64,000 nt of DNA from Citrobacter sedlakii NBRC 105722 (GTDB lineage Bacteria; Pseudomonadota; Gammaproteobacteria; Enterobacterales; Enterobacteriaceae), in the NCBI RefSeq assembly GCF_000759835.1, contig NZ_BBNB01000012.1, forward strand, positions 186,001 through 250,000. Reading direction: 5' to 3'. Shown here in pieces: positions 1-8,545 of the stretch. The translations under genes and the position numbers were made by a program. The first letter of the stretch is position 1. Each line of letters begins with the position of its first letter. The notes below the pieces were generated by a model. It was not told where the DNA came from and did not search any database. It saw only the letters and a list, made by a program, of their open reading frames with translations.

Positions 1-588
1 CACATAACGGGGGTTCACTATCATCCGCATCGGATAATAGAAAAGCATCGTAAAAATCAGCGCGGCAGAGATCAGGCTCAGGATGTCGACAATGGTAAAT
101 ATCGCCACTGCGGTGCCAAAAAAGGTGGAAACCGCGACCGGAAAGTCGAGATAATAACCCGCCAGATACATACTCAGCTTCATCCCTATCGGGGCGACAA
201 AACCTAGCCATATTACCCGACGCCAGATATTCCGGTTTGGTAAACCATGTCGCCAGCGCGAGCCCAGCCGCCAACGCACCAGCGCGCACACGCCCAGAAC
301 AGACAGCATCTGGCAAAAGAGCAGCACCAGACTTTGGGTAAACGGCAGATGCAAATTCCATTCGTTGGTGATTAACATGCCGAGCACAATCGGCGCCACG
401 CCGCGCCTGCCAAAAATAAGCAGAATGGCCAGCATCACACACAGCGGTAACCAGGAGAGATAAATATAGCTGGCGTCGACGATAGCAAGAGGAGAAATAA
501 GGCGTGAAAACTGAATGGCAGCAATGGAGAGCGTTATCGCAAGCGCGAATATTCTTATATTATTTATCAGGTTATGCTTAACTGGCAT
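1..588 (-). CDS. pdeA: PdeA (YfeA) cyclic-di-GMP phosphodiesterase, N-terminal part
   Basis: Open reading frame running off the left edge; 196 codons are visible, starting at the ATG complementary to 586-588. The translation begins MPVKHNLINNIRIFALAITL and is a series of hydrophobic helices matching the MASE1-type membrane sensor of E. coli YfeA/PdeA (which starts MFVEHNLIKNIKIF). In the family the membrane part is followed by a degenerate GGDEF domain and an EAL phosphodiesterase domain that degrades c-di-GMP; both lie outside the window, so their integrity cannot be judged. Position next to the alaX/alaW tRNA genes matches E. coli. An upstream in-frame GTG extension exists but has no counterpart in the family. 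Confidence 0.88.
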   Translation of the reverse strand, partial: MPVKHNLINNIRIFALAITLSIAAIQFSRLISPLAIVDASYIYLSWLPLCVMLAILLIFGRRGVAPIVLGMLITNEWNLHLPFTQSLVLLFCQMLSVLGVCALVRWRLGSRWRHGLPNRNIWRRVIWLGFVAPIGMKLSMYLAGYYLDFPVAVSTFFGTAVAIFTIVDILSLISAALIFTMLFYYPMRMIVNPRYV

Positions 589-749
589 GGATTGACTGCT
601 CTCACGAAACGCACGATTAATCACATAAATGATAAGTTTATTCACACCGCGAAGCAAACCTATGGCGACCAGAAAACGAGGCAACCTTGTGTCAAACAGG
701 CTCTGTCTCATCAGAAACTGTATTACAAAACAGGAAGAATTGCTGAGAT

Positions 750-780
750 AAAAAAACCCCCGCTTCGCAGCGAGGGTTCA
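750..780 (-). terminator. Rho-independent terminator of the tRNA-Ala unit
   Basis: Read on the minus strand, AACCCTCGC and GCGGGGGTT arms enclose a TGCGAA loop and are followed by a run of seven T. It lies 5 bases beyond the 3' end of the second tRNA-Ala and ends the tRNA transcript before pdeA. Confidence 0.85.
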
Positions 781-785
781 GAATG

Positions 786-861
<76 letters not shown>

Positions 862-900
862 ACGATCTCTTTACGTACCAAAATTGTTGGGTGCAATTTT

Positions 901-976
<76 letters not shown>

Positions 977-1008
977 GTCACGTAAAGCTTGTCGAGTTGA
1001 CGGGCGGC

Positions 1009-1037
1009 ATCATATGAATTCCCTTCGCACGTGTCAA
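1009..1037 (-). promoter_or_regulatory. Sigma70 promoter of the tRNA-Ala pair
   Basis: On the minus strand TTGACA (1032-1037) and TATGAT (1009-1014) are separated by 17 bases and followed by a GC-rich GCCGCCC discriminator, the arrangement typical of stringently controlled stable-RNA promoters. It lies about 32 bases upstream of the mature tRNA 5' end. Confidence 0.8.
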
Positions 1038-1197
1038 CGGCAAATTAAAGCCCCTGACGCTAATCGCTGAAAAAGCAAACAAATGAAGAACATTGCGTAT
1101 CAACTCGCATTCAGTAGTTAAACGCGTCACGGTTTCTACTAAAATGGTGCTATAAAATGAACCACTAATTAACCACACGACTACTCAGGGAATTGTT

Positions 1198-1560
1198 ATG
1201 TTCAAGGAGCGGATGACGCCGGAAGAACTCGCCAATCTGACCGGTTACAGCCGACAGACCATCAATAAATGGGTGCGTAAAGAGGGATGGGTGACATCGC
1301 CGAAACCGGGCGTTCAGGGCGGTAAAGCGCGTCTGGTGCACGTAAACGAACAGGTTCGTGAATATATCCGCAGCGCAGAGCGTTCGGCGGAGGGGTTATC
1401 GGACACATTGTCGTCCCCTGGCGATGCGTCGCTTGAAGCTTTGCTGATCAAGCTGGCGAAAGAAATGACGCCTGCGGAACAGAAAAAAATCACTTCCTTG
1501 CTACTTCGGGAAGGGATTACCGGTTTGTTACAACGCTTAGGGATCCGCGACAGCAAATAA
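1198..1560 (+). CDS. yfeC: YfeC, putative helix-turn-helix DNA-binding protein
   Basis: 120 residues, a close match to E. coli YfeC (DUF1323). The N-terminal 35 residues (LANLTGYSRQTINKWVRKEG) form a MerR/XRE-like helix-turn-helix; the C-terminal third, with KEMTPAEQKKITSLLLREGI, is a conserved helical segment shared with the next gene. Target genes are not known to me. The stop codon is 2 bases before the yfeD ATG, so the two paralogues are almost certainly cotranscribed and translationally coupled. Confidence 0.9.
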   Translation: MFKERMTPEELANLTGYSRQTINKWVRKEGWVTSPKPGVQGGKARLVHVNEQVREYIRSAERSAEGLSDTLSSPGDASLEALLIKLAKEMTPAEQKKITSLLLREGITGLLQRLGIRDSK

Positions 1561-1562
1561 TT

Positions 1563-1961
1563 ATGAAAAGATTACGCAGCAAGATGACCACCGAAGAGCT
1601 GGCGGACTGCCTCGGGGTCGCCAGACAAACCGTCAATCGTTGGATCCGTGAGCAAAAATGGGAAACGGAAAAATTTCCTGGCGTGAAAGGCGGTCGGGCA
1701 AGACTGGTACACATCGACAGCCGCGTGCGGGAGTTCATTCTGAACATCCCTGCGTTTCGCAATCATTACGCATTTTATCAGGCCGAAGAACCGCTGGCCG
1801 ATTACCATCCCGGCGCACGCAGTCATGCCTTTCGGCAGATCGTTGATGCCATAGAGAATATGTCAGAAACGGAACAGGAAAAGCTGGCGTTATTTCTTTC
1901 GCGCGAAGGTATTCGTCGTTTTCTCGCCCGTCTGGGCATTGAGGAATCGGAAGCGCAATAA
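1563..1961 (+). CDS. yfeD: YfeD, putative helix-turn-helix DNA-binding protein
   Basis: 132 residues, paralogue of YfeC and match to E. coli YfeD. Shared blocks are the helix-turn-helix (LADCLGVARQTVNRWIREQ), the PGVKGGRARLVH segment and the C-terminal LFLSREGIRRFLARLGI. The middle section differs from YfeC and carries no recognisable domain. Starts at ATG 1563 directly after the yfeC stop. Probably forms homo- or heteromeric DNA-binding complexes with YfeC (inference); no ligand domain is visible. Confidence 0.9.
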   Translation: MKRLRSKMTTEELADCLGVARQTVNRWIREQKWETEKFPGVKGGRARLVHIDSRVREFILNIPAFRNHYAFYQAEEPLADYHPGARSHAFRQIVDAIENMSETEQEKLALFLSREGIRRFLARLGIEESEAQ

Positions 1962-1978
1962 GCGCAACGTCAGCAGAT

Positions 1979-2017
1979 AACAGGCCGGGAGGCATAACCG
2001 CCCTCTCCGGCCTGGTT
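1979..2017. terminator. Bidirectional hairpin between yfeD and gltX
   Basis: AACAGGCCGGGAGG pairs with CCTCTCCGGCCTGGTT (one mismatch) between the convergent yfeD and gltX genes. T-runs are short on both sides, so it may act mainly as an mRNA 3'-end stabiliser. Confidence 0.65.
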
Positions 2018-2027
2018 CCATAACGGA

Positions 2028-3443
2028 TTACTGTTGTGCTTCACGCTCAGCAATAAACGCCAGCGCTTTATTGATACGCTCGATGCTACGGGTTTTACCG
2101 ATCGCGTGTACCGTAACGTCTAAGCCTGGAGACTGACCCGCGCCGGTGACGGCGACGCGCAACGGCATCCCCACTTTGCCCATCCCGATGTCCAGCTCAT
2201 CGGCAGTAGCCTGAATCGCATGATGCACGTTCTCAGCCGTCCAGTCGCTGATTGCCGCCAGTTTGTCACGCACCACTTCCAGCGGTTGACGCGCAACCGG
2301 ACGCAGGTGTTTCTTCGCGGCATCGGCGTCGAACTCAGCGAAATCCTCATAGAAATAACGGCAGCTTTGAGCCATCTCTTTCAGCGTTTTGCAGCGTTCG
2401 CCCAGCAGTTTCACCAGTTCAGCCAACTGCGGGCCGTTACGGGTATCGATATGTTCTTGTTCGATATGCCACTGAAGGTGCGTAGCCACATATTCCGGCG
2501 CCAGCGTATTGATATAGTGGTGGTTCAGCCACTGCAATTTCTCAGTATTAAACGCGCTGGCGGATTTGCTGACCGCCCCCAGGGAGAACAGTTTGATCAT
2601 CTCTTCACGGGTGAAGATTTCCTGATCGCCACTGGACCAACCGAGACGTACCAGATAGTTCAGCAATGCTTCCGGCAAGTAGCCGTCGTCACGATACTGC
2701 ATGACGCTTACCGCGCCATGACGCTTGGACAGTTTTTTTCCGTCGTCGCCGTTGATCATGGAAACGTGCGCATACACCGGCACCGGCGCGTTCAGCGCTT
2801 TCAAAATGTTGATCTGGCGCGGCGTGTTATTGATATGGTCTTCACCACGAATAACATGCGTGATTTCCATATCCCAGTCGTCCACAACGACACAGAAGTT
2901 ATAAGTCGGAGACCCGTCGGTACGACGGATAATCAGATCGTCCAGTTCAAGGTTGCTGAACTCGATTGGTCCACGGATCTGATCGTCGAAAATGACAGAG
3001 CCGTCCTGCGGGTTTGCGAAACGCACGACGCACGGCTCATCGTCAGCATGGTGCTCGTGACCGTGGCGGCAACGACCGTCATAACGCGGCTTCTCGCCTT
3101 TTGCCATCTGCTCTTCACGCAGCGCGTCCAGACGCTCTTTCGAGCAATAGCATTTATAGGCGGTGCCCGCTTCCAGCATCTCATCAATCACGGCGTTATA
3201 ACGATCAAAACGTTTAGTCTGGAAATACGGGCCTTCATCCCATTCCAGGCTCAGCCAGTTCATGCCATCCATAATGGCTTCGATAGCTTCCGGGGTAGAA
3301 CGTTCGAGATCGGTGTCTTCAATACGCAGCACAAACTCACCGCCGTGGTGACGTGCAAAAAGCCAGGAATAGAGAGCAGTACGCGCACCACCGACGTGCA
3401 GATAGCCTGTCGGGCTTGGCGCGAAGCGAGTTTTGATTTTCAT
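2028..3443 (-). CDS. gltX: Glutamyl-tRNA synthetase
   Basis: 471 residues, the full length for the bacterial class I GluRS. It ligates glutamate to tRNA-Glu in the cytoplasm. Visible signatures: the HIGH-type motif in [20 protein letters not shown] near residue 10, zinc-binding cysteines (CYCSKERLD near 98-100 and C-H around 125-138), and the KLSKRHG version of KMSKS around residue 237. The C-terminal helical domain binds the anticodon. It is transcribed alone on the minus strand from the region 3444-3650, divergent from the tRNA-Val/Lys unit, as in E. coli. Confidence 0.98.
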   Translation of the reverse strand: MKIKTRFAPSPTGYLHVGGARTALYSWLFARHHGGEFVLRIEDTDLERSTPEAIEAIMDGMNWLSLEWDEGPYFQTKRFDRYNAVIDEMLEAGTAYKCYCSKERLDALREEQMAKGEKPRYDGRCRHGHEHHADDEPCVVRFANPQDGSVIFDDQIRGPIEFSNLELDDLIIRRTDGSPTYNFCVVVDDWDMEITHVIRGEDHINNTPRQINILKALNAPVPVYAHVSMINGDDGKKLSKRHGAVSVMQYRDDGYLPEALLNYLVRLGWSSGDQEIFTREEMIKLFSLGAVSKSASAFNTEKLQWLNHHYINTLAPEYVATHLQWHIEQEHIDTRNGPQLAELVKLLGERCKTLKEMAQSCRYFYEDFAEFDADAAKKHLRPVARQPLEVVRDKLAAISDWTAENVHHAIQATADELDIGMGKVGMPLRVAVTGAGQSPGLDVTVHAIGKTRSIERINKALAFIAEREAQQ

Positions 3444-3655
3444 GAAATGGCCTTACGTTGATAAAGATGCCGACAGCCGGCAAATCCGGGAAAAATTGAC
3501 GTTCGGTATTCTATCACTCCCACCTGATTCCTCAATGTTGTTACGGCCCGAACCGTGGGCTTTGCTATTTTCGTATAGAAATCATACCTGATGGATCGAT
3601 TTGCGATCGTTTTGCTTAAATTTACGACGAACGAACAATTTCTTTAGAAAATGCG

Positions 3656-3683
3656 TTGACTCATTTTCAACTCTCCCTATAAT
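3656..3683 (+). promoter_or_regulatory. Sigma70 promoter of the valU-valX-valY-lysV tRNA unit
   Basis: TTGACT (3656-3661) and TATAAT (3678-3683) with 16-base spacing, followed by the discriminator GCGACTCC and preceded by AT-rich sequence that may be an UP element. It lies just upstream of the first tRNA-Val at 3701. Such a promoter is expected to be growth-rate and ppGpp controlled. Confidence 0.88.
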
Positions 3684-3700
3684 GCGACTCCACACAGCGG

Positions 3701-3776
3701 GGGTGATTAGCTCAGCTGGGAGAGCACCTCCCTTACAAGGAGGGGGTCGGCGGTTCGATCCCGTCATCACCCACCA
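3701..3776 (+). tRNA. valU: tRNA-Val (anticodon TAC), copy 1
   Basis: 76-base cloverleaf from GGGTGATTAGCTCAG to encoded ACCA; the anticodon arm CCTCCCTTACAAGGAGG carries TAC. First of three identical copies in a tandem tRNA operon after gltX, as valU-valX-valY-lysV in E. coli. Confidence 0.97.
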
Positions 3777-3821
3777 ACTACTTTATGTAGTCTCCGCCGT
3801 GTAGATAAGAAATTGAGAAGT

Positions 3822-3897
3822 GGGTGATTAGCTCAGCTGGGAGAGCACCTCCCTTACAAGGAGGGGGTCGGCGGTTCGATCCCGTCATCACCCACCA
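3822..3897 (+). tRNA. valX: tRNA-Val (anticodon TAC), copy 2
   Basis: Second identical 76-base tRNA-Val(TAC), separated from copy 1 by a 45-base spacer. Confidence 0.97.
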
Positions 3898-3938
3898 CTT
3901 TCTCGCCAGCTAAATTTCTTATTGTGAAGTACCGAAGT

Positions 3939-4014
3939 GGGTGATTAGCTCAGCTGGGAGAGCACCTCCCTTACAAGGAGGGGGTCGGCGGTTCGATCCC
4001 GTCATCACCCACCA
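3939..4014 (+). tRNA. valY: tRNA-Val (anticodon TAC), copy 3
   Basis: Third identical 76-base tRNA-Val(TAC), 41 bases after copy 2 and 4 bases before tRNA-Lys. Confidence 0.97.
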
Positions 4015-4018
4015 CTTC

Positions 4019-4094
4019 GGGTCGTTAGCTCAGTTGGTAGAGCAGTTGACTTTTAATCAATTGGTCGCAGGTTCGAATCCTGCACGACCCACCA
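4019..4094 (+). tRNA. lysV: tRNA-Lys (anticodon TTT)
   Basis: 76-base cloverleaf GGGTCGTTAGCTCAG to GACCCACCA; the anticodon loop ACTTTTAAT carries TTT. Last gene of the tRNA operon. Its 3' end (from 4077) is repeated at 4235. Confidence 0.97.
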
Positions 4095-4144
4095 ATGTAA
4101 AAAGGCGCCCTAAAGGCGCCTTTTTGCTATATGCAGAATTTAAT
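4077..4144 (+). repeat. 68-bp direct repeat, copy 1 (tRNA-Lys 3' end plus terminator)
   Basis: Perfect 68-base match to 4235-4302 (offset 158). This copy comprises the last 18 bases of tRNA-Lys including CCA, the terminator hairpin and the tail up to ATTTAAT. Confidence 0.95.
4099..4125 (+). terminator. Terminator of the tRNA-Val/Lys operon, copy 1
   Basis: AAAAAGGCGCC-CTAAA-GGCGCCTTTTT immediately after tRNA-Lys, a strong GC stem with a five-T tail. Confidence 0.92.
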
Positions 4145-4234
4145 GATTCGAACCTGCCGCAGGTTCGGGTCGAACGTAGTGAGACAACGGAGCCGCTTGC
4201 GGCGACGGCCCGAAGGGCGAGGCGAAGCCGAGTC
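4145..4234. repeat. Structured 90-bp insert between the tRNA-Lys tail copies
   Basis: A GC-rich segment starting with a 13-base inverted copy of the tRNA-Lys T arm, then the palindrome CGAACCTGCCGCAGGTTCG (4149-4167), followed by short hairpins of the form GCCGC-TT-GCGGC, GCCC-GAA-GGGC and GGC-GAA-GCC. It has no coding potential that I trust. It looks like a repeat unit that lives next to tRNA genes; I cannot confirm other genomic copies from this window. Confidence 0.6.
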
Positions 4235-4302
4235 ATCCTGCACGACCCACCAATGTAAAAAGGCGCCCTAAAGGCGCCTTTTTGCTATATGCAGAATTTA
4301 AT
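4235..4302 (+). repeat. 68-bp direct repeat, copy 2 (pseudo-tRNA-Lys tail plus terminator)
   Basis: Second perfect copy of the tRNA-Lys 3' tail, CCA and terminator without the rest of a tRNA. It supplies a second terminator hairpin at 4257-4283. Confidence 0.95.
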
Positions 4303-4328
4303 AACTGGAAAGGCTACGGCGCCGTTTT

Positions 4329-4359
4329 GTAGGCTGGATAAGAGCATGCCATCATCCGG
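4329..4359. repeat. REP-like palindrome
   Basis: GTAGGCTGGATAAG followed by GCATGCCATCATCCGG resembles a degenerate REP (palindromic unit) of enteric bacteria, located at the 3' end of xapR. Confidence 0.6.
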
Positions 4360-4369
4360 TAAAATGCCG

Positions 4370-5254
4370 CTACGCCGTTAACGACTCAATCATCCGCTCC
4401 AGTGCGGGCGTTGTTTGCTGCTTCTCATAAACCACATACAGGTCCGCCGGTATCCGCTCTTCCAGAGGTCGAAACGCCACCCCTGGCCAGTTCATCTGCG
4501 CGTATCCATCCGCCATCAGCGTGATCCCCATCCCCATGCTTATCATCGCCAACACCGTCTGCGGCTCCACCACTTCACGGATGATCATCGGGGAGAAACC
4601 CGCCTGCTGGCATACGCGCTGGAGAAATGCCCAATCGGAATGTACCGACGGAAGGGTGACGAAGTATTCATTCCGCAACGCGGCGAGGGGGATTGACTCA
4701 CGAAAGGCCAACGTATGATCCTCAGGGACGGCGACCAGAAATGAAGACTCATGCAGACGCAGGCTGGTAAATCCGGAGGGAGGCTCGATCGCCATTCGCC
4801 AGATCCCGGCATCCAGTTCCCGACGCTCTAACAGCGCCATTTGCATACCCGGTGATTTTTCGCGAAAGAGTACTTCTACGTTGGGGTTTTCTTTTAGAAA
4901 ACTGCGCATCGCCGGACGCATCCTCCCCCACATTGCGGTCCCGACCACGCCAAGTTCGATTCGCCCCGCCTCACCCCGCCCGATCTGTTCAACTCGCGCC
5001 ATTGCCTGATTGGCACTCGCCAGCAGCCGCCGGGACTCCTCCATCAGGATTTTACCCGCATGCGTTAGCGCCACGCTGCGCGAATGACGCACAAACAGCA
5101 ACGTCCCCAGCTGCTGCTCGAGCTCTTTGATATGAATACTCAACGGAGGCTGCGACATGTTCAGACGCGCTGCCGCCCGGCCAAAATGCAGTTCTTCCGC
5201 AACCGCAAGAAAATACCGCAGTAGCTTGAGATCGATGCGATGCGCGCGTTCCAT
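4370..5254 (-). CDS. xapR: XapR, LysR-family regulator of xanthosine catabolism
   Basis: 294 residues from the ATG complementary to 5252-5254 (MERAHRIDLKLLRYFLAVAE); a longer in-frame reading adds 19 residues absent from E. coli XapR. The N-terminal 60 residues are a LysR winged helix-turn-helix (FGRAAARLNMSQPPLSIHIKELE), followed by an effector-binding domain. In E. coli XapR activates xapAB in response to xanthosine. It lies downstream of xapB on the same strand (97-base gap), as in E. coli. A REP-like element lies at its 3' end. Confidence 0.93.
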   Translation of the reverse strand: MERAHRIDLKLLRYFLAVAEELHFGRAAARLNMSQPPLSIHIKELEQQLGTLLFVRHSRSVALTHAGKILMEESRRLLASANQAMARVEQIGRGEAGRIELGVVGTAMWGRMRPAMRSFLKENPNVEVLFREKSPGMQMALLERRELDAGIWRMAIEPPSGFTSLRLHESSFLVAVPEDHTLAFRESIPLAALRNEYFVTLPSVHSDWAFLQRVCQQAGFSPMIIREVVEPQTVLAMISMGMGITLMADGYAQMNWPGVAFRPLEERIPADLYVVYEKQQTTPALERMIESLTA

Positions 5255-5350
5255 GATAAGTGCGTTCCAGTTTAGAGGGAGACGTCGCAACGTTACCACA
5301 TTGCCGCTCATAAGATAAAACGGCGGGTAGATGACCCGCCGCGAGAGAGA

Positions 5351-6607
5351 TTAATGTGCCAGCGACCTGGTCATTAACTTTTCTGGCTCATGCTTATACT
5401 TAAAGAACAGCGCGAATATCACCGCCAGCACCAGAGCGTACGCCGCAAAGACTAACCAGATAGTTTGCCAGTCCTTCACGCCGTCAACCGAAAAATAATC
5501 TACCGCCAGGCCGCTCAGTATTGAGCCAACCCAGGCGCCGACGCCATTGACCATGGTCATAAACAGCCCCTGGGCGCTGGCGCGAATTCGCGCGTCCACT
5601 TCCTGCTCCACAAAAACAGAACCTGAAATGTTAAAGAAGTCAAAGGCGCAACCGTAGACAATCATCGACATCAGCAGCATGACAAAACCAAACGGCGATG
5701 GGTCGCCAAAAGCAAAGAAGCCAAAGCGCAGCGTCCATGCCAGCATGCTCATCAGCATGACCGTTTTAATACCAAATCGCTTCAGGAAGAACGGGATCGT
5801 CAGAATAAAGCCCACTTCCGCCATCTGGGAAACCGAAAGCAATATTGAGGGATATTTCACCACAAAACTGTCGGCAAATTCCGGGTTGCGGGCAAAGTCA
5901 TGCAGGAACGGGTTACCGAATACGTTGGTAATTTGCAGCACTGCACCCAGCATCATCGCGAAGAGAAAGAAGATCGCCATACGCGGTTTTTTGAATAGCA
6001 CAAAAGCATCCAGCCCCAGCTTGCTGACTAAAGATGCGGTCGCTTTCTTCTCCGCAATCGGGATCTTCGGCAGCGTAAAAGCATACATCGTTAACAGCAG
6101 CGATGCGCCAGAAGCGATATACAACTGCGCGCTGCTAAGTTCCAGCCCCATCAGACTGACGGCCCACATCGCGACGATAAAACCAATCGTGCCGAAAACG
6201 CGAACAGGCGGGAATGCCGTCGCCGGATCCTGCCCCGCCTGCGCCAGGCAGGAATAAGAAATGCTGTTAGAGAGCGCTATTGTCGGCATGTAGGCCATCG
6301 CATTGACCAGCATTACCCAGAACATGGTGTCCGAATCAGTGACGGTCGTTGCGTACAGCAACACGCCAGCGCAAACCAGATGACACAGCATGTACGCACG
6401 TTCTGCGCGTAGCCATTTGTCCGCGATGATCCCCATAATCCCCGGCATAATAATCGCCGCCAGCCCTTTTGAGCTGTAGATCATGCCCACGTTGGCTCCG
6501 GTAAAATGTAAGGTGTTAATCATGTAAGAGCCCAGAGTCACCAACCAGCTTCCCCAGATAAAATATTGCAAAAAAGACATGATTTTTAAGCGTGTCGCAA
6601 TACGCAT
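5351..6607 (-). CDS. xapB: XapB, xanthosine:H+ symporter
   Basis: 418 residues with about 12 hydrophobic segments, matching E. coli XapB of the NHS (nucleoside:H+ symporter) family throughout, including VFGNPFLHDFARNPEFADSF and FFNISGSVFVEQEVD. It imports xanthosine, and probably other nucleosides, across the inner membrane. It follows xapA (60-base gap) on the same strand, making a xapA-xapB operon with xapR downstream. Confidence 0.95.
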   Translation of the reverse strand: MRIATRLKIMSFLQYFIWGSWLVTLGSYMINTLHFTGANVGMIYSSKGLAAIIMPGIMGIIADKWLRAERAYMLCHLVCAGVLLYATTVTDSDTMFWVMLVNAMAYMPTIALSNSISYSCLAQAGQDPATAFPPVRVFGTIGFIVAMWAVSLMGLELSSAQLYIASGASLLLTMYAFTLPKIPIAEKKATASLVSKLGLDAFVLFKKPRMAIFFLFAMMLGAVLQITNVFGNPFLHDFARNPEFADSFVVKYPSILLSVSQMAEVGFILTIPFFLKRFGIKTVMLMSMLAWTLRFGFFAFGDPSPFGFVMLLMSMIVYGCAFDFFNISGSVFVEQEVDARIRASAQGLFMTMVNGVGAWVGSILSGLAVDYFSVDGVKDWQTIWLVFAAYALVLAVIFALFFKYKHEPEKLMTRSLAH

Positions 6608-6667
6608 TCTTTTCCTTCCTTGCCGTAGAGTACGACCCCGTAAGCCGGGGTCTTATTGTTATATGCT

Positions 6668-7501
6668 TCAGGCCAGTTTGCGCAGGAAACCGCAAATGAG
6701 GTTGATAAAATTTTGCCGGGAAAGTTCTGCTGCCGCGAGCGTTTGCGCATGGGAGAGCGTCACATCGCCCAACCCTTCCGCCAGGTTAGTTATTGCAGAA
6801 ACGGCAACCACCTTCAGTCCACAATGGCGGGCGGTAATCACCTCAGGTATCACCGACATCCCCACCACATCACCGCCAATCATTTGCATCATGCGAATCT
6901 CTGCGGCTGTTTCAAAGTTCGGTCCAGGATAAGAAACAAATACCCCTTCATTGAGGGTAAAACCCTCTTCCGCCGCCACCGTCTGCAGAACCGAGCGATA
7001 ATCGGCGTCATAAGCATTGGCCAGCGAGAAGAAACGCTCGCCAAAACGTTCGTCATTCAGCCCCACCATCGGCGTACCCGGCATGGTATTAATATGGTCG
7101 CTGAGCGCCACCAGGCTTCCTGGTCCTACTTCCGGGCGCAGCGATCCGGCAGCGTTAGTACAGAACAATAACTCGCAGCCCAGCAGCCTGAGGGTACGGA
7201 TTGCGTCCGTCATAATGGTCATCCCCCGTCCTTCATAGTAGTGCCCGCGCCCTTTCATACAGGCAACCGGCACACCTGCCAGAGAGCCGAGAACCAGTTC
7301 ACCGGCATGACCATGAACCGTGCTTACCGGGAACCCCGGCAGCTTCTCGTACGAAATCGCCACGGCGTCTTCGATCTTTTCAGCAAGCGCGCCTAAACCA
7401 GAACCGAGAATAAAGGCTACGCGCGGCGTAAAGCCAGGTGAGTAACCGCGAATGATATCAACGCAATACCACGGATTCTGTGACAGGTCGGAATGAGTCA
7501 T
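6668..7501 (-). CDS. xapA: XapA, xanthosine (purine nucleoside) phosphorylase II
   Basis: 277 residues, a match to E. coli XapA (PNP family trimeric type). It cleaves xanthosine, inosine and guanosine with phosphate to base plus ribose-1-phosphate. Visible family blocks: phosphate-binding LGSGLGAL near residue 33, HGHAGELVLG, FCTNAAGSL and the purine-site GDVVGMSVIPEV. First gene of the minus-strand xapA-xapB unit, transcribed from the 7502-7600 region. Confidence 0.95.
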   Translation of the reverse strand: MTHSDLSQNPWYCVDIIRGYSPGFTPRVAFILGSGLGALAEKIEDAVAISYEKLPGFPVSTVHGHAGELVLGSLAGVPVACMKGRGHYYEGRGMTIMTDAIRTLRLLGCELLFCTNAAGSLRPEVGPGSLVALSDHINTMPGTPMVGLNDERFGERFFSLANAYDADYRSVLQTVAAEEGFTLNEGVFVSYPGPNFETAAEIRMMQMIGGDVVGMSVIPEVITARHCGLKVVAVSAITNLAEGLGDVTLSHAQTLAAAELSRQNFINLICGFLRKLA

Positions 7502-7598
7502 GGGATGTCCTTAAAAGCTACATATCGAATGAATTGTGTTCAGCACCCTCTTTTTATAGCGAGAGAGCATTGCAACTTTCCAATACACTTTCTCATGA

Positions 7599-7625
7599 CG
7601 ATCGATATGGAAATGATATCGATCG
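7599..7625. promoter_or_regulatory. Operator-like palindrome between xapA and yfeN
   Basis: CGATCGATAT and ATATCGATCG form a perfect 10-bp inverted repeat around a 7-base spacer. It lies about 98 bases upstream of xapA and 156 upstream of yfeN, in the divergent intergenic region. Candidate site for XapR or another dimeric regulator; assignment is inference. Confidence 0.5.
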
Positions 7626-7780
7626 CCATAGGCAATTAAGATCGCCTCGCTATCGATTAGTAATAATTATGTATTGGATTTCTCACCCATGACATAAATA
7701 CCATACCTGCTGCTGACAAGAGCTAAATAATAAAACAATTATTCGAAAACAATCTATTTCCGGATACTGGAATATACCCT

Positions 7781-8545
7781 ATGAATAAAAATATTATTAT
7801 CATAAGTTTTACCGCCGCGTTAACGTTACCGCAATCTGCCCACGCGGAGTTTACAGGGGGATTTGCCGATATCGGTCTTCACTACCTGGACTGGACGTCT
7901 GATACCACACACCGAACCAGCAGCAAATCCCACAAAGACGACTTTGGTTATCTGGAACTTGAAGGTGGCGCTAATTTTAGCTGGGGTGAAATATACGCTT
8001 TCTTCGACTGGGAAAATTTTTATCGCTCACGGAATGAAAAACCGGGGAGTGAACAGCGCTATACGTTTAAAAACACCAATCGTATTTATCTTGGCGACAC
8101 CGGATTAAATCTTTATTTGCATGCATACGGGACCTACGGTTCCCCCAATCATATTCATTTCCATGATGACATGTTTTTGTATGGTCTGGGATATAACTTT
8201 ACCGGCACGGGTTATTGGTTAAAGCCATTTATTGCAAAACGCTATACCGACCAGACATATTATAGCGGTGACAATGGTTACGTAATGGGATGGGTTGCCG
8301 GATACAGTTTTACTCTCGGAAGCGAGAAATTCACCCTCACCAACTGGAACGAATACGAGTTTGATCGCGCCCCCGCCTATGCCGCCGGAAACGGAGGCAA
8401 AGATGGCATGAATGGCGCCGTGGCGGTATGGTGGAACGCAACCCCGCACCTGACGGCAGGCATTCAGTACCGCTACGCTGATAATAAGCTGGGAGAGTCG
8501 TTCCTTCAGGATGGGGTTATCTACTCGACGAAATTTAACTTCTGA
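7781..8545 (+). CDS. yfeN: YfeN, Tsx-like outer-membrane channel
   Basis: 254 residues with a signal peptide (MNKNIIIISFTAALTLPQSAHA) and a beta-rich mature part ending in the outer-membrane signature ...GVIYSTKFNF with terminal Phe. It matches E. coli YfeN, a member of the nucleoside-specific channel (Tsx) family. Position beside the xap genes suggests a role in nucleoside uptake, which is inference. Its base composition is noticeably more AT-rich than its neighbours. Confidence 0.9.
   Translation: MNKNIIIISFTAALTLPQSAHAEFTGGFADIGLHYLDWTSDTTHRTSSKSHKDDFGYLELEGGANFSWGEIYAFFDWENFYRSRNEKPGSEQRYTFKNTNRIYLGDTGLNLYLHAYGTYGSPNHIHFHDDMFLYGLGYNFTGTGYWLKPFIAKRYTDQTYYSGDNGYVMGWVAGYSFTLGSEKFTLTNWNEYEFDRAPAYAAGNGGKDGMNGAVAVWWNATPHLTAGIQYRYADNKLGESFLQDGVIYSTKFNF

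Noticed and set aside
2220-3461. 413-codon frame antisense to gltX
   Set aside because: Shadow frame in a GC-rich gene; gltX is complete and conserved on the other strand, and the frame shows no domain.
3701-4014. Three near-identical 76-bp units with spacers, CRISPR-like at first glance
   Set aside because: Units are full tRNA-Val genes with anticodon TAC and CCA; spacers are of tRNA-operon type.
3941-4258. 105-codon frame through tRNA-Val, tRNA-Lys and the tail repeat
   Set aside because: It reads through functional tRNA genes and terminators; no RBS or protein-like composition.
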